Shown here in pieces: positions 49,098 through 60,710 of a stretch of DNA of 64,000 nt (its first letter is position 1; every line of letters begins with the position of its first letter). The translations under genes and the position numbers were made by a program. The stretch comes from an uncultured Ureaplasma sp. (GTDB lineage: Bacteria > Bacillota_I > Bacilli_A > Mycoplasmatales > Mycoplasmoidaceae): the NCBI GenBank assembly GCA_947039515.1, contig CAMQYY010000001.1:1-64000 (forward strand), given 5' to 3'. Below the pieces are notes generated by a model. It made no database searches. It saw only the letters and a program-made list of their open reading frames with translations, and was not told the DNA's origin.

Positions 49098-50765
49098 ATG
49101 CAAAACAACGTAAAATATTGATTAGAAAATGAAAATGTTTCTAAAGAATTAAAAGATCAAATTTTAGAAATGAATAGTGATGATAAATCACTATCATTTA
49201 GTGATGATTTGATTAAATTTGGAACTGCTGGATATCGAGCAATTATGGGACCTGGTAATAAGTTCTTAAATGAATGAACCTATAAACAATTAACAAATGC
49301 ATATGCTAAATTTTTAAAAGAAAAATTTCCTAATAAAGAAACTATAAAAATATTAGTAGGACATGATAATCGTGAAAATGGAGTATTCTTTTCTGAAATC
49401 ATTGCAAGTACATTAATTAAATTAAATTTTGAAGTTTATTTTTATGATAATAATAATCCTATTGCAACTCCAATCATTTCTTATATTATTAAAAAAAATA
49501 ATCTTGATGGTGGGATTAATATAACAGCAAGCCATAATCCTAAAGAATATAATGGTTTTAAAGCTTATAACAATTTAGGTGGACAATTATTACCAACTGA
49601 ATCTGATCGTGTTTCAAATCTTTTAGAAAATTGAAAAAGAAATTTAGATGAACCTATTATTAATTCAGTTAATGAAGTTAAATACATTGATAAAAGTATT
49701 ATTCAAGATTATTTTAATGAAATAATTGATAAAACAATTTTTTCAAAGGATTTCAAAGATAATAATAAAATAAAATTAGTCTATACAGCGCACCATGGTG
49801 CTGCTAGTTTTGTTGCTGAAGAATTATTAAAAGACAAACTTAATTATGATGTTATAAAAGTAAAAGAACAATGCTTCTATGATAATTATTTTATTAATTC
49901 TCCTTATCCAAATCCAGAAGATGAAAAGTCATTTGATTTAGCTTTAAAATATGCTAAAGAAAATAATGCAAATATTATTCTTGGTTTTGACCCAGATGCT
50001 GATCGTTTAGGTATTGTAGTAAAACATAAAGATAAATGAAATTTCTTATCTGGGAATCAAGCTGGAACGCTTTTAAGTTATTACATTCTTAAAAATAAAG
50101 ATTTAGAAAATAAAACTGCTGCTATTATTTCTACTTATGTTTCAACTAATATTATTGATGAATTGAAAAAAATTAAAGATGTTAAAGTAATTAGAACAGG
50201 CACTGGTTTTAAATTTATTGCTGAAGCTATTGATTTATTAGATAAAGACAAACAAATCTATTGCATTGGTTTTGAAGAAGCTATTGGTTCATGTCCTAGT
50301 GATTTAAATCGTGATAAAGATGGATTTCAAACTGCTGCTTTAGTTATGGAAGTATATAAGAAATGTCAAGAAAATAATATGACATTGATTGATTATTTAA
50401 ATGATGAAATTTATCCTCAAATAGGTTTTATTGCTAATAGAACTATTTCAACAGTTATTAAAGGAAACGATTGATTAGAAAGGGCTGAAAGCTTAAAACA
50501 ATTAGCTCTAAAATATAATAAAAATGAACTTTTAAAAAGAAATATTATTGATATTAAATATAATGAAGCTGGTGAATGTATTGAATGACATTTAGAAAAT
50601 AATTCTTGAATTAAATTCAGAACATCTGGAACTGAACCTAAATTTAAAATGTACTTTAATTTAAGAAATGAAAACTATGATGGTGATAATGAATATATTA
50701 TTGAACAATTAAATGATGAAATAAATGAATTAAGAGATCATATTATCAATGAACTTAAAATCTAA
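49098..50765 (+). CDS. Phosphoglucomutase/phosphomannomutase family protein
   Basis: 555 aa. Active serine loop INITASHNPKEYNGFKAY, metal loop ILGFDPDADRLGIVV, sugar loop CIGFEEAIGSCP and phosphate loop FRTSGTEPKFKMY, all in the right order. Length fits the bacterial mutases that act on hexose or pentose 1/6-phosphates; exact substrate cannot be read. It overlaps the helicase gene by 17 nt. Confidence 0.95.
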
Positions 50766-52131
50766 AATAGATCTAAGACTTTATCAAAAAGAAGGTTTAG
50801 AATTAATTAAAAATAAAAAAAACTTTGGTCTTTTTTGACAACAAAGATTAGGCAAAACTATTGTTGCTATTAAATCTGTTGAAAATTATAACAAAGTTAT
50901 TTTTTCAGTACCTAACAATGTTTCTATTTATTGATATGAAGAAATTAAAAATAATCTTGATTTAGATTTTGATTGTAAAATAATTAATTCAAATAAAAAA
51001 AATCGTGAAAAAATATATCAAGAATTTAATGAAAAAGAAAAAATGTGAATCATTGTTTCTTATGATATATTATCGAGAGATTATTTAGAAAATCCTAATA
51101 TATTAAATGAATTTGATTATTTAGTATTAGATGAAGCTCATTTTTTAAGAAATAGAAAAACAGTTAGAAGTAAAAATATTTTAAAGGTTCGAAATAAAGC
51201 TAAATATGCTTTAGCTTTAAGTGGAACTCCTGCTGTTAATGGATCTTTAGATATTTTAAAAATATTTCAATTTTTATTTCCCCAAGCGAATTATGGATCA
51301 AGATATTATTATAAAAAGAAGTTCTTTCATCCTGAAAAAAATTCTAAAAATCAAAAAATTTGAGTTTTAAATGAAGACAAAAAAGCTGAATGAGAATCAT
51401 TTATTAATGGTTTCTGTGATATTAAAAAAACTCATGATTACTTAAAATGATTACCAAAAACAATTGAAAAAACAATTTCACTAGAAATGACTGGTCAACA
51501 ATTAAAACATTATAAAAAAATGTTACTTGAATCAAGAAGATTAATTGAAAATAGAAATACTGAAAAATATGAAAAAAATAAATTAGTTCAAATCAAAAGA
51601 TTACAACAAATTTGTTTAGATCCTAAACTTTTAGATTTAAATTCTAATTCAGTTAAAATTGATTGATTAAAGGAATATTTAAATAATACTCTTGAAGATG
51701 AAAGCGAATATATTATTGTTTTTACAAATTTTACAAGTTTATATAATAAAAATGATTTAAGTATTAAAAATCACTCATATGATTTTTTAACAGGACAACA
51801 AAATAGTATTCAAAAACAAGATGTTATAAAGAGATTTCAAAATAAAGAAATTAGAGTTTTATATGCAAATATGAAAGTAGCTGGTCTTGGTTTAACAATT
51901 GATACAGCAACAACAACTATTTTTCTTGATAAATCATGAAGTCCTGTTGATAATGAACAAGCTAGTTTTAGAATGGTTGATACAGTTGAAAGAAAAAACT
52001 TAGAACCGAAACTTTTAATTAATGTAATTTGTAATAATTCTATTGATGATAGAATTAATCAAGTTTTAAGTAATAAAAAATCAAATACTTCTTTTGTCTA
52101 TGAAATGGAAGAATATATTAAAAATAAATAA
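50749..52131 (+). CDS. SNF2-like DEAH helicase
   Basis: 460 aa. FGLFWQQRLGKTIVAIKSV (motif I, GKT), YLVLDEAHFLRNRKT (DEAH), ALSGTPAVNGSLD (SGTP), VFTNFTSLYNK and the C-terminal AGLGLTIDTATTTIFLDKSWSP / QASFRMVDTVER (motif V/VI with R finger). A compact SNF2 ATPase without accessory domains, common next to phosphomutase in mollicutes. Its 3' end is duplicated at 53622-53663. Confidence 0.9.
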
Positions 52132-52151
52132 TAGAGATAATTTTAGGATTA

Positions 52152-53471
52152 CTATTTAGAAATAAAATAATCTAATTCCTGTTTTATAGTATCAATATCT
52201 ACATTTTGATGATCAGAATTTATTTTTATTTTTATTTTTTCAATCTTTTTTTTTGCTTCTTCATCATTTGTATTTTTAGATAATTTATCCTTAAGATGAG
52301 ATAAAATATTTTTTGGAACACTATCTAATTCTATTCCTGTTTTATCCTTCACTATTTCAATTATTACATCTGGTAAAAAATAATCTTCTAATGTACCTTT
52401 TTTTAAAATATGCACATATATCAAGGGGTTATTAAGTTCGGAAATTTTCTTTTCATATGAAGTTCCTGCATTATCACCATCTACAATAATTTTAATAGAT
52501 AGATCATCTTCGAATTCATTCATCTGTTCTACAAGATATGGTAAATTACTACCACCACTAGAAATAAATAAGGTTTCTTTCCATATTTTTTGAAAAATAT
52601 TAGTATCTGATTTTCCTTCACAAATTATTGTTTTATTATTTAATAAAAAAATTGAAGGTATTTTTTCACCTATATTAAATACTTTTACTTGTGATGAATC
52701 TTTTTTTATTAATTTTAAAATTTCAGGTGAATGAGATGAAAAAAAATATTGTGTATTCTCATTTTTTATAAAATTATGAATAATTTTTGATAATGAATTA
52801 AGAGATAAAGAATTTTCAATTTCATCAATAACCAAATAATTTTGATTTTGTTCATTTGAAGATAGAGAATAATTATTCATAATAAATTCTTTTTGTTGTC
52901 CTAAACCTTTGTTCATAATATTAAATGGATTATTTTTATCAAAATCTGATTTAACTAATTTAGATCAATCTATATCGAAATCAAATTCATAATTATCATT
53001 ATCTTCATTTATAAAAGTTGTTTTTTTTATAATATCTTTTAATTCTTCTTTAAAAGAATTTATTTTTTTATCTAACTTATCAACAATTTCTTTATTTTCT
53101 ATAATTTGATTAATAAGTAAATTTTTAATTGAACTATTAATCTCATTAGCATTTGGGTGAGCTGATAAAAAACCATGGAAATTTTTTTCATGTTTATTAG
53201 AACTCTTTTCACTTGATCATTTTCATGTTTTTAAAGTTGTATCTAGAAATCAAATATTATTCTTATAATTAATTATTATTTTTGGTTTCATTTCACAATC
53301 TTTTATAGAATCAAATATTTTAATATCATTATTTAAAAAAGAGTTAATAAGTTCTAAAATAGTTGTTTTACCTGAATTATTTTCTCCAATAAAAATATTA
53401 ATTCCTTTTTTAAAATTAAATTCTCTATCAACTATTTTTTTATAATTTTTTATGTAAATACTTTCAATCAT
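52152..53471 (-). CDS. OLD-family ATPase-TOPRIM endonuclease
   Basis: 439 aa. N-terminal AAA domain: YIKNYKKIVDREFNFKKG, FIGENNSGKTTILELI (Walker A), YLVIDEIENSLSLNSL (Walker B with signature region) and FFSSHSPEILKLI (H-loop). C-terminal TOPRIM: TIICEGKSDTNIFQ (Glu) and IIVDGDNAGTSYE (DxD). OLD proteins are DNA nucleases in antiphage defence (P2 Old, GajA). No GajB-type UvrD helicase gene is adjacent; the neighbouring helicase is convergent and SNF2-like. It is alone on its strand. Confidence 0.88.
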
Positions 53472-53496
53472 TTTATTTCACCTTCATAACATTAGT

Positions 53497-53663
53497 ATTT
53501 TATATTTTATTTAACCAAAATCATAATAATTATTTTTATGTTTTTATGATATATATATTAAAAAAATAATATATATAAATTTTTAAATTATATGAATATG
53601 CAAATGGATTAAAAATATTCTGATTTTAAGCAAGAAAAATACTTCTTTTATTTATGAAATGGA
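53497..53663 (+). pseudogene. Decayed junction of DUF4420 gene start and helicase gene end
   Basis: 53497-53607 matches the promoter and first codons of the DUF4420-like gene (about 55504-55629; shared blocks TCATAATAATTATTTTTA and ATATGAATATG). 53622-53663 matches the end of the helicase gene (52062-52110; shared TACTTCTTTT and TATGAAATGGA). Both copies are in the plus direction and neither is coding. The order (gene start then helicase end) is what a tandem duplication junction would leave. Confidence 0.75.
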
Positions 53664-53671
53664 GTAGCGTA

Positions 53672-53713
53672 ATGAAGAAAAACAATAGTGAATTCACTAT
53701 TGTTTTTCTTCAT
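53672..53713. terminator. Perfect 42-nt palindrome, terminator
   Basis: ATGAAGAAAAACAATAGTGAA followed exactly by its reverse complement, no loop mismatch. It overlaps the last codons and stop of the restriction gene (stop at 53697). Probable terminator for that gene. Confidence 0.8.
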
Positions 53714-54479
53714 CTATTTTTTTAATAAAATCTAAAACTTTATTTTCTCTTTCTATTCTGTTTTCACCAAAAAAAGATTCTATTTTTTGTTTATTATTTT
53801 CATTTTTATAAGTAGAATATTTTTCAGCATGTTGATAAGCTATTCTAATATATGGACTAAATCCAAAATTATTTTTATTTTTTAATAGTTTTTTATTAAG
53901 TTCATCTTCCATATCATTAAGATTTTTTATAACACTAAAATAATCTATTAATTCGCTTCTAGTTTCATTGTCTAAAATATCATCACCTTTAAAAAAGGTG
54001 ACATATTTTCCTGAAACTCCATAGATATATATTGCGTTTGCTTTTGGTAAATTAGAATTTCACATAGGTTTTTCATTGTTACTTCTGCTTTTAGTTTTTG
54101 AAAATTTAATTTCTATTGTAATTATATATTTCTTATAAAAAACTAAAAAATCAGGAAATTCTTGACTTCCATTAGGTTGATAAATATAATTAGACGTTAT
54201 ATTTTGAAAATCATTTTTTAATATTTCAATATCATTTTTATTTTTTATTTTTTTCTTTATTGATGAATAAAATTCCTCGGCATCAATTTTATCAATATTT
54301 TCTTTATCAGCAATTACTTCTAATATTTTATCATTATTAAGAATTTGATAAATTCCATTTTTTCTGAATAAATCAAAAAATATTTCTTCAAATTTTTCAC
54401 CAGAATCTGCTGCACTATATTTGGAAGGATTATTTTTAATATCTTGAAAGAATAAAAATAAATTATTAGATAGTATCAT
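53697..54479 (-). CDS. PD-(D/E)XK restriction endonuclease
   Basis: 260 aa. SQEFPDFLVFYKKYIITIEIKFSKT contains the nuclease core: PD, then E-x-K after about a dozen residues. The N-terminal part (SGEKFEEIFFDLFRKNG) fits the helix before it, where a Glu often completes the site. Specificity unknown. Its ATG overlaps the end of the methylase gene by 14 nt, with AAGGAA ahead, so the two form one R-M operon. Confidence 0.75.
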
Positions 54480-55359
54480 ATATTTTTTCCTTAATATTAA
54501 TATATTCTTTTACAAAATCAGAAGTAGAAAATCCTAATATTTGAGTGTTTGTTTTTGATAATTTCTTAAAATCAATTTTTTTGATAATTTTTAAAGCGTC
54601 TTTATTTTTTACTTTAATGAAAAAATATTGTCTATTTTCTATTAATTCTTTTTCATCACGAATTCGAATAGAATAATCATAATAACCTTGTCTATGAACA
54701 GCAAAATTTCACTTATATTCTTTTTTATTAAAATATTTTAAAGTTTGTTTTGTATTGTTGTGAATATAAGTTTCGAAATCATCATGTCTAATAACTGGTG
54801 GTTTTTTTATTCTTTTATCAGATAATTTTGTTGGTGTTTTTACTCATATTTGAAAAACACAATTAACATTGTATTTTTTATTATTAAAAATAAAAGAATT
54901 TAAATCTAATGGTTCTGAAAATACTAATTTTGCAGATTCATCAATATTTTTTTGAATAGAGTATCTATTGAAAGTATTTGGCAATATAAAACAAACAATG
55001 TTTGATTCTTTTAAAGATTTATTAAGAAATTCTAATGCTAATTTTGCTCTTTTACCAAATGGTGGATTGCCTAAAACAATTCTCTTTTTATTAAATTCAA
55101 TATTAGTTTTTAAATAATCAGCTTTTTCAATTAAATTATTTTTAGGGTCTAAATCATATCCTTTAATATTTTCAATATTAATACCCCTCTTTTGAAGTGA
55201 TCATAAAAAATTTCCAGTTCCGGCAGATGGTTCTAAAAATATAGCTTTTTTAAATTCAATGGGAAATAATTCACTTATTTTTTCAACTAATTTATCAGAA
55301 ATTATTGGATTTGTATAAAATTGGTCTAATTCACACTTTTTTTCTATTTTTAATTCCAT
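54466..55359 (-). CDS. Adenine-specific DNA methyltransferase (NPPF type)
   Basis: 297 aa. FLEPSAGTGNFLWSL (motif I, AdoMet), GYDLDPKNN (motif II) and IVLGNPPFGKRAKLALEFL (motif IV NPPF) followed by VCFILPNTF are standard for gamma-type N6-adenine methylases; the C-terminal 130 residues should read the target site. First gene of the R-M operon, protecting against the nuclease downstream. Specificity cannot be told. Confidence 0.88.
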
Positions 55360-55594
55360 AATTCTCAATCTCTATAATAATTTTAGAATAAAATAATTAA
55401 TATGCCCAAATTTTTTATATTAAAGCTTTTAAAATTCATCAATACATTTATAAAAATATGATAATTACTGTCATTATATGGTCTATTGATCCTATTTTTT
55501 ATTATTTTATATTTTATTGGATCAAAACTCATAATAATTATTTTTAGGATCTTGTAATATGTTAAAAAATTAATGTAATTAAAAAGGATAATAT

Positions 55595-56455
55595 ATGGAA
55601 ATTTTTAAAATATATGAATATGTAAATGGCAGAGATTCTGGAATAATTTTTAATAATGAAATTGAATTAGGAGATTTATCTGCTCTTGATAGATATAAAT
55701 GAATTAAATATAGAGATGATATTAAAATTGAAAATAAGTTAGATCTTTATCAGGGAATAGCATTTAATAATGTTGATATAAGCTCTATTGAAATGATTAA
55801 AAATATTTTTAATAATAAATGATCAACAAAAAAATATTCTAATTTTACTGACTTATTTATTGATGTTGCTGATATTTTCAAAGAAATAAGAAGTAGTGAG
55901 GTTATTAATAAATATTTAGGTTTATTAGGTGAACTTGCGTTTATAAAAAAATCTCAAATGTTAGGAATAAATAACATATTAGATTTTTATTCAAATGGTC
56001 ATATTGACCGTTTTGATTTTCACTTTAAAGATAATCATCATTTAGATATTAAAATAGGAAATATTTTGAAAAGCTCTTTTAAATTAGGATTAAAGCAATT
56101 AGAAGATTTAACAAGTGAAAATAAAAAACATGATATTAGTATAATATTTCCTAATTGAGATTCTAAAAACGGAATGAACTTATTAGATTTATTTAATAGT
56201 ATTGATGGCATTAAAAGCTTTCAATATAAAAGAGATATGATTGATGAATTAAAAAATGAAAATATTGAAATATTTGAAAAGTTTAAAATTGTAATTGAGA
56301 AATCAAATTTTATTTTTTTTAATAAGGATTTATTACCTAAAATATCTGTCATTGAAAAAAATGTATTAATAAATGCTGCTTTTGAAATTTTTGCAGCTGA
56401 AAATACAAATATAGATTTTGAATTTAAAGTGAAGGAACTTACAAACAATGAGTAA
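55595..56455 (+). CDS. DUF4420-like PD-(D/E)XK protein
   Basis: 286 aa, preceded by AAAAAGGATAAT. LGLLGELAFIKKSQML, then DFHFKDNHHLDIKIGN gives a likely nuclease core (Asp, then D-x-K with a conserved hydrophobic lead). Position just before a Z1 gene, which its stop overlaps by 8 nt, is the recurrent place for DUF4420 family (PD-(D/E)XK motif) proteins. Assignment rests on the weak motif plus context. Likely the nuclease of a Z1/AIPR defence set. Confidence 0.65.
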
Positions 56456-58763
56456 ATTAATATCAAACCAAATTTCTCCTTTTGAAAAAGAAAATCAAAA
56501 TTTAGTTGAAAATATTTCTTTAAATAATGATGTAAAAATTACAGAAAATTTCTTTGAGAATCCAACAAAATTTTATGATAATTTTAGAAATAATTTAGAA
56601 AGAAAAGGAATTCCTAAACTTAGTATAGAAAAATTAGATCGAAAAATATCTAAAATTGTTAAACATCTTGATGGCACTGATAAAAATATTTTAATTGTTG
56701 GAAACGTTCAATCTGGAAAAACTAATTCATTTTTAGGAACAGTATCTAAATCTCTAGACCAAACTTCTAATTTAGTTTTTATTATGGGCGGAGTTGATAA
56801 TGATATTTATAATCAAAATTATGAAAGAGTTTTTGCTTTATTTAATGATTTATCTCTTAATAATGAAATAACTGTTTTTAACAAAAATGATTATAAAGAA
56901 GAAAATAAAAAAGAAGAAATTATTAAATTATTGAAAAATAATAAAAAAGTAATTATAGTTTCAATTAAAAATCATAAAGTTATAAGTGCATGAGCAAGTT
57001 TTTTAGAAGAAATTAATGAATATATTAAAAACTCAATTGTTGTTGATGATGAATCTGATCAATTTACTCCTAATAATATTAATCAAGAACAAAAAGGCGA
57101 AAGAGCTTCAACCAATAAAGCAGTCTATTCTTTATTAAAAATATTAAAAGATAAAAATACATTTGTTTCTGTAACAGCAACACCATATGTCCAAATACTT
57201 TTAGATGAAGAAGATTATTTAAAACCTGATTACGCTTTTTTAATAGAAGCTGGAAAAGGATATACTCCATTATCTTATTTTTTAAATGAAGATATCTACG
57301 ATAGAGATGATGTAACTAATGTTATTGACGATAATGAGATCGAACAATTTAAAGAAGGACAATATTTAGGAGAGAGTTTTTATGAAGCTATTCTAACTCA
57401 TATAATTCATTCAATTTTATTTTATTATTGATCTTTAAAAAATGAAAGTATTATTGATAAAATACCAAAAATGTTAATTAATCCTGGTAGAAAAAATGAT
57501 TCACATGATCAGGCTAAAAATAACCTTTTAAAGTTTATAGATATTAATATTTATCCAAAAATTGTTGAAAGAAATCCGAAGATTATTCATTTTATTCAAA
57601 ATAAATTAAATGATTTTAATAATTTTTTAATAAAAACTGATAATCCTATTGCGAATAAAATTTCTCTTGATGATTTAATTAATAAAATTGAATCTGAGTT
57701 AAAGAGTAATGACAATATTGATGTGCAAGTAATTAATAAAAATAAAAAAATAGAAGATAATAAAAAACTATTTACATTCTATATAGGTAGTAATAAATTA
57801 TCTCGTGGAATCACAATAAATTCTTTGATAACAACATTCTTTTTTGGAAGAACAAAAAGTGTTTCAAATGCTGATACTATTTCTCAAGCGGCAAGATGAT
57901 TAGGTTATAGAAATGATTATTTATTCTTTTTAACTATTTATTTATCAAGTGAATTATTAAAAGATTATTACAATATACAACATATAAATGAACAACTTTT
58001 TAGAGAAATTTCAAAATATGAAAAAGATGGAAAAAGCATTAAAGAACTACCTTATAAAATTTATTTAAATAGAGACCAAAATTTATCTATAGCAACTAGA
58101 ACATCAGCAGTAGCTCAAGAAATTATTTTATCAGAAGAAAAAAGTATTGAAACATTAGCAACTCTTAGATCTTTTTTCATTTCTCATGAATTATACAAAT
58201 CGGGTTTGGATAAGGCTGATAATCAAACATTATCAAAATTAGTTAATGAAATTATTTTGAAAAAAAATGATAAATATAATAATTTAAATAATTTATCAAA
58301 ATCAAAAAAATTAAAAGATTTTCCATTTCTTGAATTTGAAAATATAGAAAAATTTAAAGAAACTATAGGATGAAAAGATTTTGCTAACTTTCATAGAATG
58401 TTGGATATTGAAAAAATATTATTTGATAAAATGATAGAAAATAACAAAGATAAAAAAATATTATTAGCCTTCATGCAAACTGATTTAAACTCAAATAGTA
58501 TTAAAAATAAATATTATAATCGTATTATTACAGATGATAAAATAACTGAAATTCCAGTTGGTAAAACTCATAATTATACAGGAGATAAATATTGATTTGA
58601 TGATTTAAAATCTAGTGATTATTTAATATTTCAAATATATTTAATAAAATTACGTAATAATGATGAAGAACCATTTTATAAATTATCTGTAGTACAAAAA
58701 AATAGTTCTAACAATAAAATTATTGATAATAACTATTATATAACAAGAAAAAATTCATATTAA
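56448..58763 (+). CDS. Z1 domain helicase-like ATPase
   Basis: 771 aa. ILIVGNVQSGKTNSFLG is the Z1-type Walker A, SIVVDDESDQFTP the Walker B, FVSVTATPYVQI motif III, FTFYIGSNKLSRGITI and SQAARWLGYRND the C-terminal helicase motifs V and VI. Z1 proteins occur with DUF4420 and AIPR proteins in R-M-like defence loci. The ATG overlaps the DUF4420 gene end, so the two are coupled. Several UGA-Trp codons. Ends in a terminator shared with the AIPR gene. Confidence 0.88.
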
Positions 58764-58779
58764 TTATGAATTTTTTCTT
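58745..58779. terminator. Bidirectional terminator between Z1 and AIPR genes
   Basis: Perfect 15-bp stem AAGAAAAAATTCATA / TATGAATTTTTTCTT with a 5-nt loop. It contains the Z1 stop codon and abuts the AIPR stop. Confidence 0.9.
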
Positions 58780-60543
58780 TTATTCAAATAAAGCGTTTAA
58801 TAAATTTTCAATATCTTCATTAAATTTTGATTTTTTATCATATTCTTCAATAATTGCTTTTGTTACTCCTTGAAAGTGTTTATCTGTTTTTGAATAATTA
58901 GCAAATGTTCCACTTTTAGAATAAAAAGAATTTAGAAATGTTGGTTTAATAAAATCTGAAATTAATTCCGGTACTATATCTTCCAAATTTTCTATGATAT
59001 TTGAATTTCTAATTTTTAAAAAATCTTTATTTTTAGATTCTTCAATTAAAAAAGATTTTAAATTATTTTGTCACTTATTAAATTCATTTTCTTCTCTTAT
59101 AAGCTCTTTGAATTTATCATTTTTTCTAATCAATTCACAAACTAATAAAGTATTAAAAATAATTCATTGTCCTGTTGAATAGTATTGAATAAAAGAATTT
59201 GTCTTATCCATCCTTTTAAGTTCAGCATATTTATTTGATCTAAATTCATTTAATAAAAATCAAATTTTTCTTAAATTAGAATATAATTCTGCATATTCTT
59301 TATTAAAAATAACTTCAAAATTATCATCATTTCAAATTGCTTTTTTAGAACTTTTTGCACTACCTGGTGAAAATAGAATAAAACTTAAACCAAGTTGACC
59401 CACTTCAACAAGTGATAAATTTCTTCATTTTTCACTCTTCTTTTTCAAATCATCAGGTATTTTTGCACCTCTTCTTGAATTCAAATTAAGAAATGGCTTT
59501 AAATTTTTAAAAGTGGATTCCAAAATTTTTGTTTTTGGTTTATTAGCTTTTAAATCAGCTTCATTTATAGGTTTTTGCTTGTTTGTAGATTCTCCTATCT
59601 TAAAAGTAAATTCTAATTTATTTTTAGGATCTAAATTTTTAGTTGATATTATTTTTACTAATATATAAAAGTCTTCAAAAAATTCAGTTTCACCAATCAT
59701 ATATGATGTTTGACCACCATTAACAAATGAAAAATTCTTAATGGTTAATTCATTGCCTTTAACTTCCATGTCATCACAAACAATCACAATTCCATTATTT
59801 CTAAATCAAAATTCTTTACTTTGATGTTTAATACTATATCTAATATCATCATCTATTTTTTTATTATTAATGTGGTATCTTAAATTACTACCATATAAAG
59901 GACCGCAATTCTTTCCATATTGTTCATAAACTGCCTTTATAGATTTAGCAGAAATATTTGCAACAAATGATAAAACATCATTTGATTCAAACTCTAAAAT
60001 ATTATTACCTTCATCTAAGTCAAATTTAAATTCAGAAACATATGGTTTTTTATTTTTATTATTTTCATATGTTTTCTTCATGTCAGAAAAAATTACACTT
60101 TTAATATCAGTAATTTTAGTACCATTCTTTTTTAGATGATTAAGTAATGTTCTTCTCGTATTTTCTTTAATCTCTTTTGATGAAAAAATAACAAGTACTA
60201 CATTCTCTTCATATAAATCAATATTTTTGATATTTTCATTGACATAGTTATTAGCTTTTAAAATCAATTCATCTAATTCGTTTTGATTAGATGAAATATT
60301 GCCATAATATATGATAGAAATTTGCGTAATATTATCATCATCTATTTGTTCTTCGTTAATTGCTAAAAAATCTTCACAGTTATTTTTTATTTCTTCAAAA
60401 TTTGATTCCAATGGTTCTTCATCTTCATAATTTAAAATTGTTAATAATAATGACAAATAATCTTGACCAGCCGGAATCTCTGTTCATTTTTCTAAAATAC
60501 TATCTGCTCATTGTTTAAGTTCTAATTCATTATTATTTTCCAT
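58780..60543 (-). CDS. AIPR family protein (abortive infection phage resistance)
   Basis: 587 aa. FWFRNNGIVIVCDDM followed by LTIKNFSFVNGGQTSYMI is the AIPR core (W..NNGI.I.CD ... NG.QT). An N-terminal region of about 200 residues and a C-terminal helical region flank it. AIPR proteins were described in lactococcal abortive infection. Convergent with the Z1 gene, completing the DUF4420-Z1-AIPR set on both strands. Start at ATG 60543 with AGGAATTTC nearby. Confidence 0.85.
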
Positions 60544-60640
60544 GAAATTCCTCGATTTAAATATTTAAGTTTCTTCTAAAACCTTTTTAATTATTAGATC
60601 ATAAAAATAGAGATTTTTTTATAATATATGGGGTGTTGCT

Positions 60641-60660
60641 AGAACAACAATAGTTGTTCT
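60641..60660. promoter_or_regulatory. Inverted repeat near the AIPR promoter
   Basis: AGAACAAC-AATA-GTTGTTCT, perfect 8-bp arms. On the minus strand it overlaps a possible -35 (TTGTTC) with TATTAT some 17 nt later (about 60626-60620). Without a T-run it looks more like an operator than a terminator. The remainder of 60544-60710 is gene-free. Confidence 0.45.
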
Positions 60661-60710
60661 TAAGTAGAGAATAAAATTTTAATAAAATTAATAATAATTA
60701 TGAGTTAATT

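Noticed and set aside
52152-53471. Gabija system (OLD nuclease plus helicase)
   Set aside because: The nearby helicase is an SNF2-like core gene on the opposite strand coupled to a mutase gene, not a UvrD-like GajB.
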